Source: Sphingobium sp. CCH11-B1 (GTDB taxonomy: Bacteria; Pseudomonadota; Alphaproteobacteria; Sphingomonadales; Sphingomonadaceae). Taken from it: a stretch of 64,000 nt of DNA. The position numbers were made by a program, and so were the translations under genes. The notes below the pieces were generated by a model. It saw only the letters and a program-made list of their open reading frames with translations. It made no database searches and had not been told where the DNA came from. This document shows positions 16,958-26,080 of this stretch, in pieces (position 1 is the first letter of the stretch; every line of letters starts with the position of its first letter). Where the stretch lies: positions 7,823 through 71,822 of the forward strand of contig NZ_LSJY01000009.1 in the NCBI RefSeq assembly GCF_001556865.1, given 5' to 3'.

Positions 16958-17689
16958 ATGACGATTGTGCACAGCCTGGCCCCCCTTGCCATGCGCCTGG
17001 CCGGCAGGATCAGCCTGTCGTCCGCCGACCATGCAGCCCTGCTGGCGCTGCCCTTTCAGGAACGGAGCCTGCCTGCGGGCGGCTATGTGCTGCAGGAAGG
17101 CGACCGGGCGACCAGCTGCCATATCCTGCTCAGCGGCCTTGCCCACCGGCATCGTTTTTCCACGGAGGGAATGCGGCATATCGTTGGCATCCACGGCCCC
17201 GGCGACATATTGAACCTGCCCTCGCTGCCGCCCCCGGCTGCGGAGGATTTCGTTCAGGCGTTGACATCGGTGCGGATCGCCACGGTGCCGATCGAAAGCA
17301 TATTGGACTTGAGCCGCACCTGTCCCGCCATCGCGTCGGCGCTGTGGACGGAGGCGGAAGCGGAGCTTTCCATCGCCCGGGCGTGGGTCGCCAATATGGG
17401 ACGTCGCGACGCGCGCGGGCGGATCGCGCACCTGTTCTGCGAACTGGTGATACGAAACCATCCCATGGGCGGCTTTGACGGCTGCGTCTTCAGCCTGCCG
17501 CTGACGCAGTCGGAACTGGCGGACGCGACCGGCATAACCACCGTCCATGTGAACCGCACGCTGCGCGCCCTGGAAAGCGATGGCATCATCCGCAGGGACA
17601 GGCGGGAGATCATGGTTCCCCAATGGCAACGGCTGGCGCAACTGGTCGATTTTCGGCCCGCGGCATGGGCCGGGCGACGCAGCGCCTGA
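16958..17689 (+). CDS. Crp/Fnr-family transcriptional regulator
   Basis: The 243-residue protein has the sensor beta-roll (GGYVLQEGDRATSCHILLSG, VGIHGPGDILNLPSL), the helix ANMGRRDARGRIAHLFCEL also present in the 14523-15269 protein, and a winged helix (SLPLTQSELADATGITTVHVNRTLRALE). ATG 16958 is chosen because homology begins soon after; the frame upstream to 16865 shows no pattern. Its stop is only 5 bp from the stop of the convergent nadE. Confidence 0.9.
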   Translation: MTIVHSLAPLAMRLAGRISLSSADHAALLALPFQERSLPAGGYVLQEGDRATSCHILLSGLAHRHRFSTEGMRHIVGIHGPGDILNLPSLPPPAAEDFVQALTSVRIATVPIESILDLSRTCPAIASALWTEAEAELSIARAWVANMGRRDARGRIAHLFCELVIRNHPMGGFDGCVFSLPLTQSELADATGITTVHVNRTLRALESDGIIRRDRREIMVPQWQRLAQLVDFRPAAWAGRRSA

Positions 17690-17693
17690 CCGG

Positions 17694-19754
17694 TCAGTCC
17701 GGGCGCGGACCGAGCACACTCGCCAGCTCGTCCAGCCACGGCCCGGCGACACCATCCGAAGGCGCGCGCCAGTCGCCGCGCGGCGACAGCGCGCCGCCAG
17801 CCGACACTTTCGGCCCGTTGGGGAGCGCCGACCGCTTGAACTGGCTGATCGCGAAAAAGCGGTGGAGGAAATTGTCCAGCCAGCGCCGGATCGTCGGCAG
17901 GTCATAGGCGACGCGGGCGTCCTGGGGATAGCCGGGCGGCCATTCGCCGGCGTCCGCGTCCCGCCAGGCATGCCAGGCGAGGAAGGCGACCTTGGAAGGC
18001 GGCAGGCCCAGCCGGACGACATGATGCAGGAAGAAGTCGTTGAGCGCGTACGGCCCCACTTTGGACTCCGTGCTCTGCAACGCGCCACCTGCCCCCGCCG
18101 GCACCAATTCCGGCGAGATTTCCGTGTTCAATATGGCATCCAATATCCGCTTGGTCGGATCGTCGAACTGGTCAGTGGCGATGCACCAGCGGATCAGGAA
18201 CTGGATCAGCGTCTTGGGCACACCGCTGTTGACGGCATAATGGCTCATCTGGTCGCCCACGCCATAGGTGCACCAGCCAAGTCCCAATTCGCTAAGGTCG
18301 CCGGTGCCGATGACGAACCCGCCGTGGCGGTTGGCCAGCCGGAACAGATAATCGGTGCGCAGGCCTGCCTGCACATTTTCGAAGGTGATGTCATAGACAG
18401 CTTCGCCACGCGCGAAGGGATGGTCCATGTCGGCGAGCATCTGGCGCGCGGCGGGGCGGATGTCGATTTCCTCGCCCGCTATGCCGAGCGCGTTCATCAA
18501 CGCCCAGGCATTGCCCTTCGTCTGATCCCCGGTCGCGAAGCCGGGCATGGTGTAGCCCAATATGGTCGAGCGTGGCAGTCCCATGCGGTCGCACGCCTTG
18601 GCCGCGACAATCAGCGCATGGGTGGAATCGAGCCCGCCGGACACACCGATCACCATATGCCGACCCGCCGTCGCGCGGAACCGGGTGACAAGCGCCTCCA
18701 CCTGGATGTTGAAAGCCTCGTAGCAGTCCGCGTCGAGCCGGAGCGGATCGGCGGGCACGAACGGGAAGCGTCGGACGGGACGATGAAGCCCGATATCCGC
18801 TTTGGCGGGCGTGAAGGGAAAGGATAGCCGGCGAAAGCGGGTTTCGGGGTGACCTGCGGCCACCGCGCTGTCGTTGAAGGTGCCGTTGCGCATCCGCTCC
18901 AGCCGGATCCGCTGCACGTCGACATCGGCCAGCAGCAATTCAGGGCTGTCCCCGAAGCGGCCGGATTCGGCCAGAAGATCGCCCAGTTCATGCACCATCG
19001 CCTGCCCGTCCCAGGCAAGGTCAGTGGTGCTTTCGCCGGCGCCCGCGGCGGAATAGGCATAGGCAGCGACGCAGCGCATCGATTGCGATGCGGACAACAG
19101 GTGGCGGTCCCGCGACTTTCCGATGGTGATGTTGGACGCCGACAGGTTGCACAGGATCATCGCGCCCGCCATCGCGCCGAAGGTGGAAGGCGGCAAGGGC
19201 GCCCAATAATCCTCGCAGATTTCGACATGGAAGACGAAATCGGCATGTCCGTCCGCCGCGAACAGAAGGTCGGTGCCGAAGGGGGCGGTCATGCCCGCAA
19301 CCTCGATCTCCAGTCCGGCGAGGCCCGCGCCGGGGGCGAACCAGCGCTTTTCATAATATTCCCGATAATTGGGCAGGTAGCTTTTCGGCACTATGCCAAT
19401 GATCCGCCCCCCGGCGATCGCCACGGCGCAATTATAAATTCGCCCCGCCCTTCGCAGCGGCGCGCCGATCAACAGCAGCGGAAGGTCGGCGCTGGCGGCG
19501 ACCAGCCGGCCGATCTCCTGCTCGACCCGGTCCAGCATCGCATCCTGCAGATGCAGGTCGTCAATCGCGTAGGAGGAGAGGCACAGTTCGGGGAAGAGGA
19601 CGAGGTCCGCCCGCCGCTCCGCCGCCTGCCGGGCCACGGCCAGGATCGACCGCGCATTGGCGGCCACATCGCCGGCGCTCGCCGCGGGCGTCGCCGCGGC
19701 GACGCGAACGAGGCCGTGGCGATGGATGGAAAGAAAATCGTCAATCGCGCTCAA
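17694..19754 (-). CDS. nadE: glutamine-dependent NAD(+) synthetase
   Basis: This converts nicotinate adenine dinucleotide to NAD with ATP and glutamine. The N-terminal half is a nitrilase-type glutaminase with the triad Glu56 (LFPELCLSSY), Lys124 (VPKSYLPNY) and Cys180 (VEICEDYW); the C-terminal half is the synthetase with the ATP loop SGGLDST at 372-378. The spacing mirrors Mycobacterium NadE (Glu52, Lys121, Cys176), and the length of 686 residues is typical. The start is TTG at 19754, inside the end of the upstream pncC-like gene (14-bp overlap) with GAGGCAG just before it, so translation is probably coupled. Confidence 0.95.
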   Translation of the reverse strand: MSAIDDFLSIHRHGLVRVAAATPAASAGDVAANARSILAVARQAAERRADLVLFPELCLSSYAIDDLHLQDAMLDRVEQEIGRLVAASADLPLLLIGAPLRRAGRIYNCAVAIAGGRIIGIVPKSYLPNYREYYEKRWFAPGAGLAGLEIEVAGMTAPFGTDLLFAADGHADFVFHVEICEDYWAPLPPSTFGAMAGAMILCNLSASNITIGKSRDRHLLSASQSMRCVAAYAYSAAGAGESTTDLAWDGQAMVHELGDLLAESGRFGDSPELLLADVDVQRIRLERMRNGTFNDSAVAAGHPETRFRRLSFPFTPAKADIGLHRPVRRFPFVPADPLRLDADCYEAFNIQVEALVTRFRATAGRHMVIGVSGGLDSTHALIVAAKACDRMGLPRSTILGYTMPGFATGDQTKGNAWALMNALGIAGEEIDIRPAARQMLADMDHPFARGEAVYDITFENVQAGLRTDYLFRLANRHGGFVIGTGDLSELGLGWCTYGVGDQMSHYAVNSGVPKTLIQFLIRWCIATDQFDDPTKRILDAILNTEISPELVPAGAGGALQSTESKVGPYALNDFFLHHVVRLGLPPSKVAFLAWHAWRDADAGEWPPGYPQDARVAYDLPTIRRWLDNFLHRFFAISQFKRSALPNGPKVSAGGALSPRGDWRAPSDGVAGPWLDELASVLGPRPD

Positions 19755-20295
19755 GTGCCTGCCTCATCATATCCAGCCCCACTCTCAGGCATGCTATCCG
19801 CACCGGGCCGCGACCGATATCCCCGAAATGCTCTTCCCGATGCAGCGTCGGCCCGTCCTTGCACGCGCAAGCGAAGTGGACGAGACCGTTTTCCTCGCCA
19901 TCGGGCGCCGCGCCGGCATAGCCCGTCACGGCAAGGGCAATGTCGCCGCGCGACCGGGCGAGCGCGCCTTCCGCCATGGCGATCGCGACTTCGCGACTGA
20001 CCGCGCCGCATGCCTCGATCGCGTCGCGCCGGATCCCCAGAAGCTCGCATTTCGCGTCCTCGCTATAGACCGCAAAGCCGCGCTCAAAGGCATGGCTCGC
20101 GCCTTCGACATCGGTCAGGAGCGAAGAGAGGAGTCCGCCCGTGCAGCTTTCCGCGGTCACGAGGCTGAGGTTGGCGGCGCAGGCGTCACGCAGCAGGGCG
20201 GCAGCGGCCTCCTCCATGTCGGTCGGCAATATCGGGGACAGGGTCGTGGCTGCTGCATCGTTGGCGACATCCGTCCCGTCCGCGTCATTCGCCAT
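19741..20295 (-). CDS. pncC: PncC/CinA-family nicotinamide-nucleotide amidase
   Basis: The 184-residue protein matches the C-terminal amidase domain of CinA: LVTAESCTGGLLSSLLTDVEGAS with the catalytic Ser50, then AVYSEDAKCELLGI, SREVAIAMAEGAL and LAVTGYAGAAPDGEENGLVHFA. PncC deamidates nicotinamide mononucleotide to nicotinate mononucleotide, salvaging pyridine nucleotides. Its overlap with nadE puts two steps of the same cycle in one transcript. The loop after VTG is less canonical (YAGAAPDG rather than IAGPGGG), so the activity is likely but not certain. Confidence 0.85.
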   Translation of the reverse strand: MANDADGTDVANDAAATTLSPILPTDMEEAAAALLRDACAANLSLVTAESCTGGLLSSLLTDVEGASHAFERGFAVYSEDAKCELLGIRRDAIEACGAVSREVAIAMAEGALARSRGDIALAVTGYAGAAPDGEENGLVHFACACKDGPTLHREEHFGDIGRGPVRIACLRVGLDMMRQALERD

Positions 20296-20440
20296 CGCGT
20301 CGCCCCTGCGCGCTGTTGCCGCCCGGCCTCTTCATCGACGGCCGGTCCAGCATGTCGCGCGGGTCGGGCGCCGCGCCCGGTAGCTGGTCCTCGGCAGAGA
20401 TGTCGGGCCGCCTTTTCCGGTGGGCCTCGTCTTTCATCAT
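20285..20440 (-). CDS. small hydrophilic protein of unknown function
   Basis: A 51-residue charged, proline-rich product (start MMKDEAHRKRRPDISAED; end QGRRDGE) with AAGGAG just upstream of its ATG and an 11-bp overlap with the pncC-like start. No family is recognised. Position and ribosome site suggest it is translated at the head of the pncC-nadE operon, perhaps as a coupling or leader ORF. Confidence 0.5.
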   Translation of the reverse strand: MMKDEAHRKRRPDISAEDQLPGAAPDPRDMLDRPSMKRPGGNSAQGRRDGE

Positions 20441-20666
20441 GCTCTCCTTCCATGCCGGCGACAAGGAGGCGGCGGACGGTTGGTTCCAGCGCAGGCTCAC
20501 ACAGGTTAGTGCCAGCTTGGCCGGATCGCAAAGCCGGGCAGGAAGTGACGCATTTCCGTGGCGCGCGCGCCCGATTGATCGGGATCAATCAGATTTTTCC
20601 GGAACGGGCGCCCCGCTGCGGAATTGTTCAGACACGCATAAGCCTGATTAAGAGGATCATCCTGTC

Positions 20667-21554
20667 GTGGCTACCCGATTGAAATTCGAAGGCTCGCAAT
20701 TCCTGCAACAGAATTTTCAGGAGCAGCTCAGCCGGTGGAACCGCTCCCGCCTCGCCCCTGCCTATCCTGAAGAGGCGACGGCGCCACGGCTGGAGACAGA
20801 TGCGCGCATGGCGCGGCTCGAACGCGCCTTCATCGAGGAATTGCGCGCCGAAGTGCATGCAGAGGCTGCCCGCGCCCCCACCGATGCGGAAGGCTTCATC
20901 GCCTGGTTCGAAGCGTTGAAGCAGTCCGGGCCGGGGCAGCATGACCGGCTGTTCCCGTGGCTTGCCGACCAGGCGGACCGGGATCAGATCCGCTGGTTTC
21001 TTAGTCAGGAAGCGGCAGGCGAAGCGGGCTTCGACGACCTCGTCGCGATGACGCAGGTCAAGCTGCCGACCCGGGCGAAAATGGAACTGGCGCGCAATTA
21101 TTGGGACGAGATGGGGCGCGGCAATGTGAAGGGCATGCATGGCCCGATGCTGTCGCAGCTCGTCGAGATACTCGACCTGGATACCCGGATCGAGCGCACC
21201 TGCTGGGAAAGCCTGGCGCTTGCCAATGCGATGACCGCCATGGCCACGTCGCGCTTCTATGCCTGGCATAGCGTCGGCGCGTTGGGCGTCATCGAACTGA
21301 CCGCTCCCGATCGGTCGGCCCATACCGCCCGCGCGCTCAAACGCATCGGCCTCTCCAATGCGGAGCGACGATATTTCGACCTGCATGCCGTGCTGGACAT
21401 CAAGCACAGCGAGGATTGGAACGAGGAGGCGATCAAGCCGCTGGTGGCGGAAGACCCGCGCCGCGCGACCGCCATGGCGGAAGGCGCGCTCATTCGCCTA
21501 CGCTGCGGCGCGCGCTGCTTCGACGCTTATCGCGCGCATTTCGGTCTGGCATGA
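20667..21554 (+). CDS. iron-containing redox enzyme, heme-oxygenase-like (HDO) family
   Basis: The 295-residue all-helical protein has the HDO-type pattern: RWFLSQEAAGEAGFDDLVAM (about residues 109-128, with Glu115 and Glu119/Asp123 as likely ligands), LARNYWDEMGRGNVKGMHGPML (about 141-162, with Glu148 and His158), and later His/Asp/Glu sites (AWHSVGALGVIELT; YFDLHAVLDIKHSEDW). HDO enzymes (CADD, UndA, SznF) use a diiron site for oxidative cleavage or N-oxygenation; the substrate here is unknown. The start is GTG 20667 with AAGAGGA upstream. Its stop overlaps the ATG of a receiver-domain gene. Confidence 0.8.
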   Translation: MATRLKFEGSQFLQQNFQEQLSRWNRSRLAPAYPEEATAPRLETDARMARLERAFIEELRAEVHAEAARAPTDAEGFIAWFEALKQSGPGQHDRLFPWLADQADRDQIRWFLSQEAAGEAGFDDLVAMTQVKLPTRAKMELARNYWDEMGRGNVKGMHGPMLSQLVEILDLDTRIERTCWESLALANAMTAMATSRFYAWHSVGALGVIELTAPDRSAHTARALKRIGLSNAERRYFDLHAVLDIKHSEDWNEEAIKPLVAEDPRRATAMAEGALIRLRCGARCFDAYRAHFGLA

Positions 21555-21910
21555 TGACCGACGCGACGCGCACCATCCTGCTGGTCGAGGACGACCCGTC
21601 CGTCGCCGCCATGATCATGGACATATTGGAAGATGCCGACTTCGCCGTGGACGGGCCGCACCGGACCCTCAGCGAAGGCGCAGCCGCGCTGGCCGGCCGG
21701 CTCCCCGCTGGCGCGGTGCTCGATATTCGGCTGGGGCGGCAGGACGTAGGCCTCATCGCTGACGATCTCGACGCTTATGGCGTTCCCTATCTTTTCTGTT
21801 CGGGGGCAAGCGGCGGCAGCGTCCCGGCGGCGCATCCGCAAGCGCCCGTCATTCCCAAGGACGCGGTCGCTGCCCGGCTGGTGCCGGCGCTGCGGCGCAT
21901 CGTGCATTAG
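21551..21910 (+). CDS. stand-alone response-regulator receiver domain
   Basis: The 119-residue protein is a single receiver domain: acidic pair Glu13/Asp14-Asp15 (LLVEDDPSVA), phospho-acceptor Asp58 (GAVLDIRLG), Ser84 (FCSGAS) and Lys103 in VIPKD. No output domain follows, as in CheY-like or phosphorelay intermediates. Translation is coupled to the HDO gene through an ATGA overlap (ATG 21551 or 21554). No histidine kinase is adjacent. Confidence 0.9.
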   Translation: MMTDATRTILLVEDDPSVAAMIMDILEDADFAVDGPHRTLSEGAAALAGRLPAGAVLDIRLGRQDVGLIADDLDAYGVPYLFCSGASGGSVPAAHPQAPVIPKDAVAARLVPALRRIVH

Positions 21911-22000
21911 AATTTCGCGTTTGCCGCAAGAACGTGCATCCTATCGTTGGGTCACGCATTGAAAGGGCGCTGATGAACAGCACCCACAGGGAGGCCAGCC

Positions 22001-22228
22001 ATGTCCCAGGAAAATGACGATCGTATCCGCGAACGCGCCCACGCCATCTGGGAAGCGCAGGGTCACCCAGAGGGCCTGGCGGACGAACATTGGGCGCAGG
22101 CGGCGGCGGAAATCGCGGCGCTCGACGTCACCGCGCCGGGCGAAGCGGTCGAACTGCCCAACCCGCTCGCGACCGGGGCTGCGGCCGAGGAGCTTGCCAA
22201 GCCCAAAAGACGCAAGAAGGCGATCTGA
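22001..22228 (+). CDS. DUF2934 family protein
   Basis: The 75-residue product carries the DUF2934 signature IRERAHAIWEAQGHPEGLADEHW followed by an acidic helix and a basic tail (KPKRRKKAI). DUF2934 proteins are common near glycogen and trehalose genes and in stress regulons, but have no known activity. AGGGAGG upstream of ATG 22001 supports the start. The trehalose operon begins 49 bp downstream and may be co-transcribed. Confidence 0.85.
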   Translation: MSQENDDRIRERAHAIWEAQGHPEGLADEHWAQAAAEIAALDVTAPGEAVELPNPLATGAAAEELAKPKRRKKAI

Positions 22229-22277
22229 CGCCTTTTCCCCTCGTCCCCTTTCTTCCCTCTGAACGACCGGAGGCCTC

Positions 22278-24383
22278 TTGAGCCAGTTTCCCGACCGCCT
22301 CGAGGGCGGCTCCCCCTACCCGCTCGGCTCCAGCTTCGATGGGCTCGGCGTCAATTTCGCAATCTTCTCCGCCAATGCCGACAAGGTCGAGCTTTGCCTG
22401 TTCGATCCGCAGGGCAAGAAGGAGTTGGCACGCCTCACCCTGCCCGAATGTACTGACGAAGTGTGGCACGGCTACCTGCCCGACGCGCGGCCGGGGCTTC
22501 TTTACGGCTATCGCGTCCATGGTCCCTATGCGCCCGAACAGGGGCATCGCTTCAACCCCAACAAGCTGCTGCTCGATCCCTATGCCCGCAAATTGTCGGG
22601 CAGCCTGCGCTGGAACGACGTGCTGCACGGCTATCCCATACGCGGCCGGCGCGGCGACCTTGGCTTCGACAAGCGAGACAGCGCGCCCGCCATGCCAAAG
22701 GGGGTGGTGACGCACGACAGTTTCGACTGGTCGCGCGACGTGCGCCCCAACATACCCTGGTCGCAAACCGTGATCTACGAAGCGCATGCCAAGGGCCTCA
22801 CCAAATTGCTGGAGGCCGCGCCGCCGCAGGAACGCGGCACATTCGCGGCGCTGGCGCACCCCAAGGTCATCGACCATCTGAAGCGGCTGGGCATCACCAC
22901 GCTGGAATTGATGCCGATCCACGCGTTCACCCAGGACCGCTTCCTTCAGGAAAAGGGGCTGCGCAACTATTGGGGCTATAATACGCTGAGCTTCTTCGCC
23001 CCCGAACCCAGCTATTTCGCGAGCGACACGCATGACGAATTGCGGGTGGCGGTGCGCCGGCTGCACGCGGCGGGGATCGAGGTGATCCTGGACGTTGTCT
23101 ATAACCATAGCTGCGAAGGCAGCGAGATGGGGCCGACGCTTTCCTGGCGCGGGATCGACAATGCGACCTATTACCGGCTGCTGCCGGACCATCCACGCTA
23201 CTGCGTCAACGACACCGGCACGGGCAACACGTTCAAGCTGACCCATGCCCGCGTCATCCAGATGGTCGCGGATTCGCTGCGTTACTGGGCGACCAGCTTC
23301 GGCATCGACGGCTTCCGTTTCGACCTGGGCCTGACGCTGGGGCGGACCGATCATGGCTTTGATCCCAATGCAGGCCTGTTCGACGTGTTGCGGCAGGATC
23401 CGATCCTTGGCCGGCTGAAGCTGATCGCGGAGCCCTGGGATGTAGGCATGGGCGGATATCAGCTGGGCAATTTCCCGCCGGGCTTCGCCGAATGGAACGA
23501 CAAATATCGCGACACGGTGCGCCGTTTCTGGCGCGGCGATCCGGGGCAGCGCGGCGATCTTGCCGCCCGCCTCTCCGGCTCGGGCGACCTGTTCGACCGG
23601 CGCGCGCGGCGGCCATGGGCCAGCGTCAACTTCCTCACCAGCCATGACGGCTATACCCTTGCCGACCTCGTTTCCTACGAGGAGCGGCACAATGAGGCCA
23701 ATGGCGAGGATAATCGCGACGGGCACGACAATAATCTTTCGCGCAACTGGGGCGCGGAAGGCCCGACCGAGGACGAAGCCATTGTCGAGACGCGCGGACG
23801 GGTGCGCCGGGCGATGCTGACCACGCTGCTTACCTCGCTCGGCACGCCGATGCTGGTCGCGGGCGACGAGTTCGGACGGACGCAGGGTGGCAACAACAAT
23901 GCCTATTGCCAGGATAATGAGATCAGCTGGCTCGACTGGACAATGATGGAAGGCGAAGAGGGCAAGGCGCTGTTCGATTTCACTGCGCGCCTCATCGCCC
24001 TGCGCAAGCAGCATATGGTGCTGCGCGCGCCGACTTTCCTCTATGGGCAGGATTCCCCCGGCTTCGGCGTCAACGATATCGAATGGTGGGACGAACGCGG
24101 CAATCCGTTGTCCCCGGAGGATTGGGACAATCCCGAAGGACGCGCGCTGGTGATGCGCCGCGCGACCCAGCGGGACGATGGCAAGGTGGAGGTTCTGACC
24201 CTGTTGCTCAATGCCAGCGATACGCCCATCGACTTCGCCCTGCCCGCGCCATCCGCCACGCGCGAGGTGTTGATCGACAGCGCCCAGCCGGACCGGGAGC
24301 CGTTCGCGATCGAAGATGATTACGGCGTCCAGCCCCATTCGGCTGTGCTGATCTGCTGGGTCGGCGAAGAGGTGGCCGCATGA
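22278..24383 (+). CDS. glgX: glycogen debranching enzyme GlgX
   Basis: This hydrolyses alpha-1,6 branch points of limit dextrins from glycogen. An N-terminal CBM48-like domain (PYPLGSSFDGLGVNFAIFS) precedes a GH13 barrel with region I VILDVVYNHS, nucleophile region IDGFRFDLG, acid/base LIAEPWD and NFLTSHDGYTLADLV; the C-terminal domain closes the 701-residue protein, the usual GlgX length. The start is TTG 22278 with CCGGAGG 6-7 bases upstream. It is the first of four genes joined by ATGA overlaps. Confidence 0.96.
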   Translation: MSQFPDRLEGGSPYPLGSSFDGLGVNFAIFSANADKVELCLFDPQGKKELARLTLPECTDEVWHGYLPDARPGLLYGYRVHGPYAPEQGHRFNPNKLLLDPYARKLSGSLRWNDVLHGYPIRGRRGDLGFDKRDSAPAMPKGVVTHDSFDWSRDVRPNIPWSQTVIYEAHAKGLTKLLEAAPPQERGTFAALAHPKVIDHLKRLGITTLELMPIHAFTQDRFLQEKGLRNYWGYNTLSFFAPEPSYFASDTHDELRVAVRRLHAAGIEVILDVVYNHSCEGSEMGPTLSWRGIDNATYYRLLPDHPRYCVNDTGTGNTFKLTHARVIQMVADSLRYWATSFGIDGFRFDLGLTLGRTDHGFDPNAGLFDVLRQDPILGRLKLIAEPWDVGMGGYQLGNFPPGFAEWNDKYRDTVRRFWRGDPGQRGDLAARLSGSGDLFDRRARRPWASVNFLTSHDGYTLADLVSYEERHNEANGEDNRDGHDNNLSRNWGAEGPTEDEAIVETRGRVRRAMLTTLLTSLGTPMLVAGDEFGRTQGGNNNAYCQDNEISWLDWTMMEGEEGKALFDFTARLIALRKQHMVLRAPTFLYGQDSPGFGVNDIEWWDERGNPLSPEDWDNPEGRALVMRRATQRDDGKVEVLTLLLNASDTPIDFALPAPSATREVLIDSAQPDREPFAIEDDYGVQPHSAVLICWVGEEVAA

Positions 24384-26080
24384 CCCTGTGGGGGCCGATG
24401 CGGCTGGAGGATGGACGGTGGCGTTTCCGCCTTTGGGCGCCGGACAGGGACGCCGTGACGCTGGAACGGGACGGCGCGGCGGACATCGCAATGGCGCGGG
24501 ACGCCGATGGCTGGCACGCGGTGGAGACGCTGGCGCTGGCGGGTGACCGCTACCGTTTCCGCGTCCATCCCGATCTGGCGGTGCCCGACCCGGCGTCCCG
24601 CGCGCAGTCGGGCGGTGTCCATGGCTGGAGCGTGCTGGTCGATCCGGCCGCCCCCACTTGCGACTGGCGTGGCCGCCCCTGGGCGGAAACGGTGATCTAC
24701 GAACTGCATGTGGGACTGTGCGGCGGTTTTTCGGGCGTTGCGGCGCTGCTGCCCGAACTCGCCGCGATCGGCGTGACCGCGATCGAACTCATGCCGATCA
24801 ACGCGTTCAGCGGGACGCGCAACTGGGGCTATGACGGCGTCCTGCCTTTCGCCCCGGCGGAGGCCTATGGCACGCCCGACGATCTGCGCGCACTGATCGA
24901 CGCTGCCCATGCGCAAGGGCTGATGATCTTCCTCGACGTCGTCTACAATCATTTCGGCCCTGACGGCAATTATCTGGGGGCCTACGCCTCCGCCTTCTTC
25001 CACCCCGAACGGCACACGCCCTGGGGTGGCGCGGTCGCCGTGGACCGTGCGCAAGTCGCCGCCTATTTCCGCGAAAACGCGCTGATGTGGCTCATGGATT
25101 ACGGCTTTGACGGCTTGCGTTTCGATGCGGTCCACGCCATCGACAATGATGATTTCCTCGACGCGCTGGCGCGGGACATCCGGGCCGCGACCGGCCCTGA
25201 CCGGCACATCCACCTGATGCTGGAAAATGAGCGCAACGATCCCGACCGGCTGTCGCCCGACCGTTACGACGCACAATGGAACGACGACTTCCACAATGTA
25301 ATGCACGTCCTGCTGACGGGAGAGCGCGATGCCTATTATGAGGATTTCGCTGACCGGCCGGCCGACAAGCTGGCCCGCTGCCTTGCCGAAGGCTTCATCT
25401 ACCAGGGCGATGCTTCCCCGCATCAGGGCGGCAAGGCGCGCGGTCGCCCAAGCGGCCACCTGCCGCCGACCGCCTTCATCGCCTTCCTCCAGAACCACGA
25501 TCAGGTCGGCAACCGGGCGCTGGGCGAGCGGCTGATCCGACTGGCCACGCCGGAGCGGCTGAAGGCGGCAACGGCGCTGCTGCTGCTAATGCCGCAAATC
25601 CCCCTGCTCTTCATGGGGGAGGAAACGGGCGCGCAAAGTCCCTTCCTCTTCTTCACCGATTTCCATGACGAACTGGCCGACGCCGTGCGCGAAGGGCGGC
25701 GCCGGGAATTCGCCGGCTTCGCCGCCTTCGCCAGCGAAGAGGCACGCGCGCATATTCCCGATCCCAACGCGTCTGGAACCTTCGACGCATCGCGCGTAGC
25801 GGCGGGCAACGCCGCTGCCGAGTGGCGCGACTTCTATCGCGGGCTGCTGGCGTTGCGGCGGGACCGGATCGTGCCGGGCCTTCCCGGATGCAGGCCGACG
25901 GGGGCGCGCAGCCTGTCGGACGCCGCGGTTCTGGCATCATGGCGCATGGGGTCTGGCGAAGCGTTGACCATCCTCCTCAATCTCGGCGAAATCGCCGTGA
26001 AAACACCGCAGGCGGGCAAGCCGCTATTTCTGCTGGGAGAGGCAGGCGGCCCTGCCAGCTTCGCCGCGTGGCTGGCATGA
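24380..26080 (+). CDS. treZ: malto-oligosyltrehalose trehalohydrolase
   Basis: This releases free trehalose from maltooligosyl-trehalose made by TreY. The 566-residue GH13 protein has an N-terminal beta domain (MRLEDGRWRFRLWAPD), region I FLDVVYNHFGPDGNYL, nucleophile YGFDGLRFDAVHAI, acid/base LMLENERND and FLQNHDQVGNRALG. The motif NYLGAYASAFFHP is typical of TreZ. It overlaps glgX and malQ by 4 bp each, so dosage of the trehalose enzymes is tied to debranching. Confidence 0.95.
   Translation: MTLWGPMRLEDGRWRFRLWAPDRDAVTLERDGAADIAMARDADGWHAVETLALAGDRYRFRVHPDLAVPDPASRAQSGGVHGWSVLVDPAAPTCDWRGRPWAETVIYELHVGLCGGFSGVAALLPELAAIGVTAIELMPINAFSGTRNWGYDGVLPFAPAEAYGTPDDLRALIDAAHAQGLMIFLDVVYNHFGPDGNYLGAYASAFFHPERHTPWGGAVAVDRAQVAAYFRENALMWLMDYGFDGLRFDAVHAIDNDDFLDALARDIRAATGPDRHIHLMLENERNDPDRLSPDRYDAQWNDDFHNVMHVLLTGERDAYYEDFADRPADKLARCLAEGFIYQGDASPHQGGKARGRPSGHLPPTAFIAFLQNHDQVGNRALGERLIRLATPERLKAATALLLLMPQIPLLFMGEETGAQSPFLFFTDFHDELADAVREGRRREFAGFAAFASEEARAHIPDPNASGTFDASRVAAGNAAAEWRDFYRGLLALRRDRIVPGLPGCRPTGARSLSDAAVLASWRMGSGEALTILLNLGEIAVKTPQAGKPLFLLGEAGGPASFAAWLA

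Noticed and set aside
22128-24491. 787-codon minus-strand frame opposite glgX
   Set aside because: No recognisable domains; glgX on the plus strand has all GH13 motifs.
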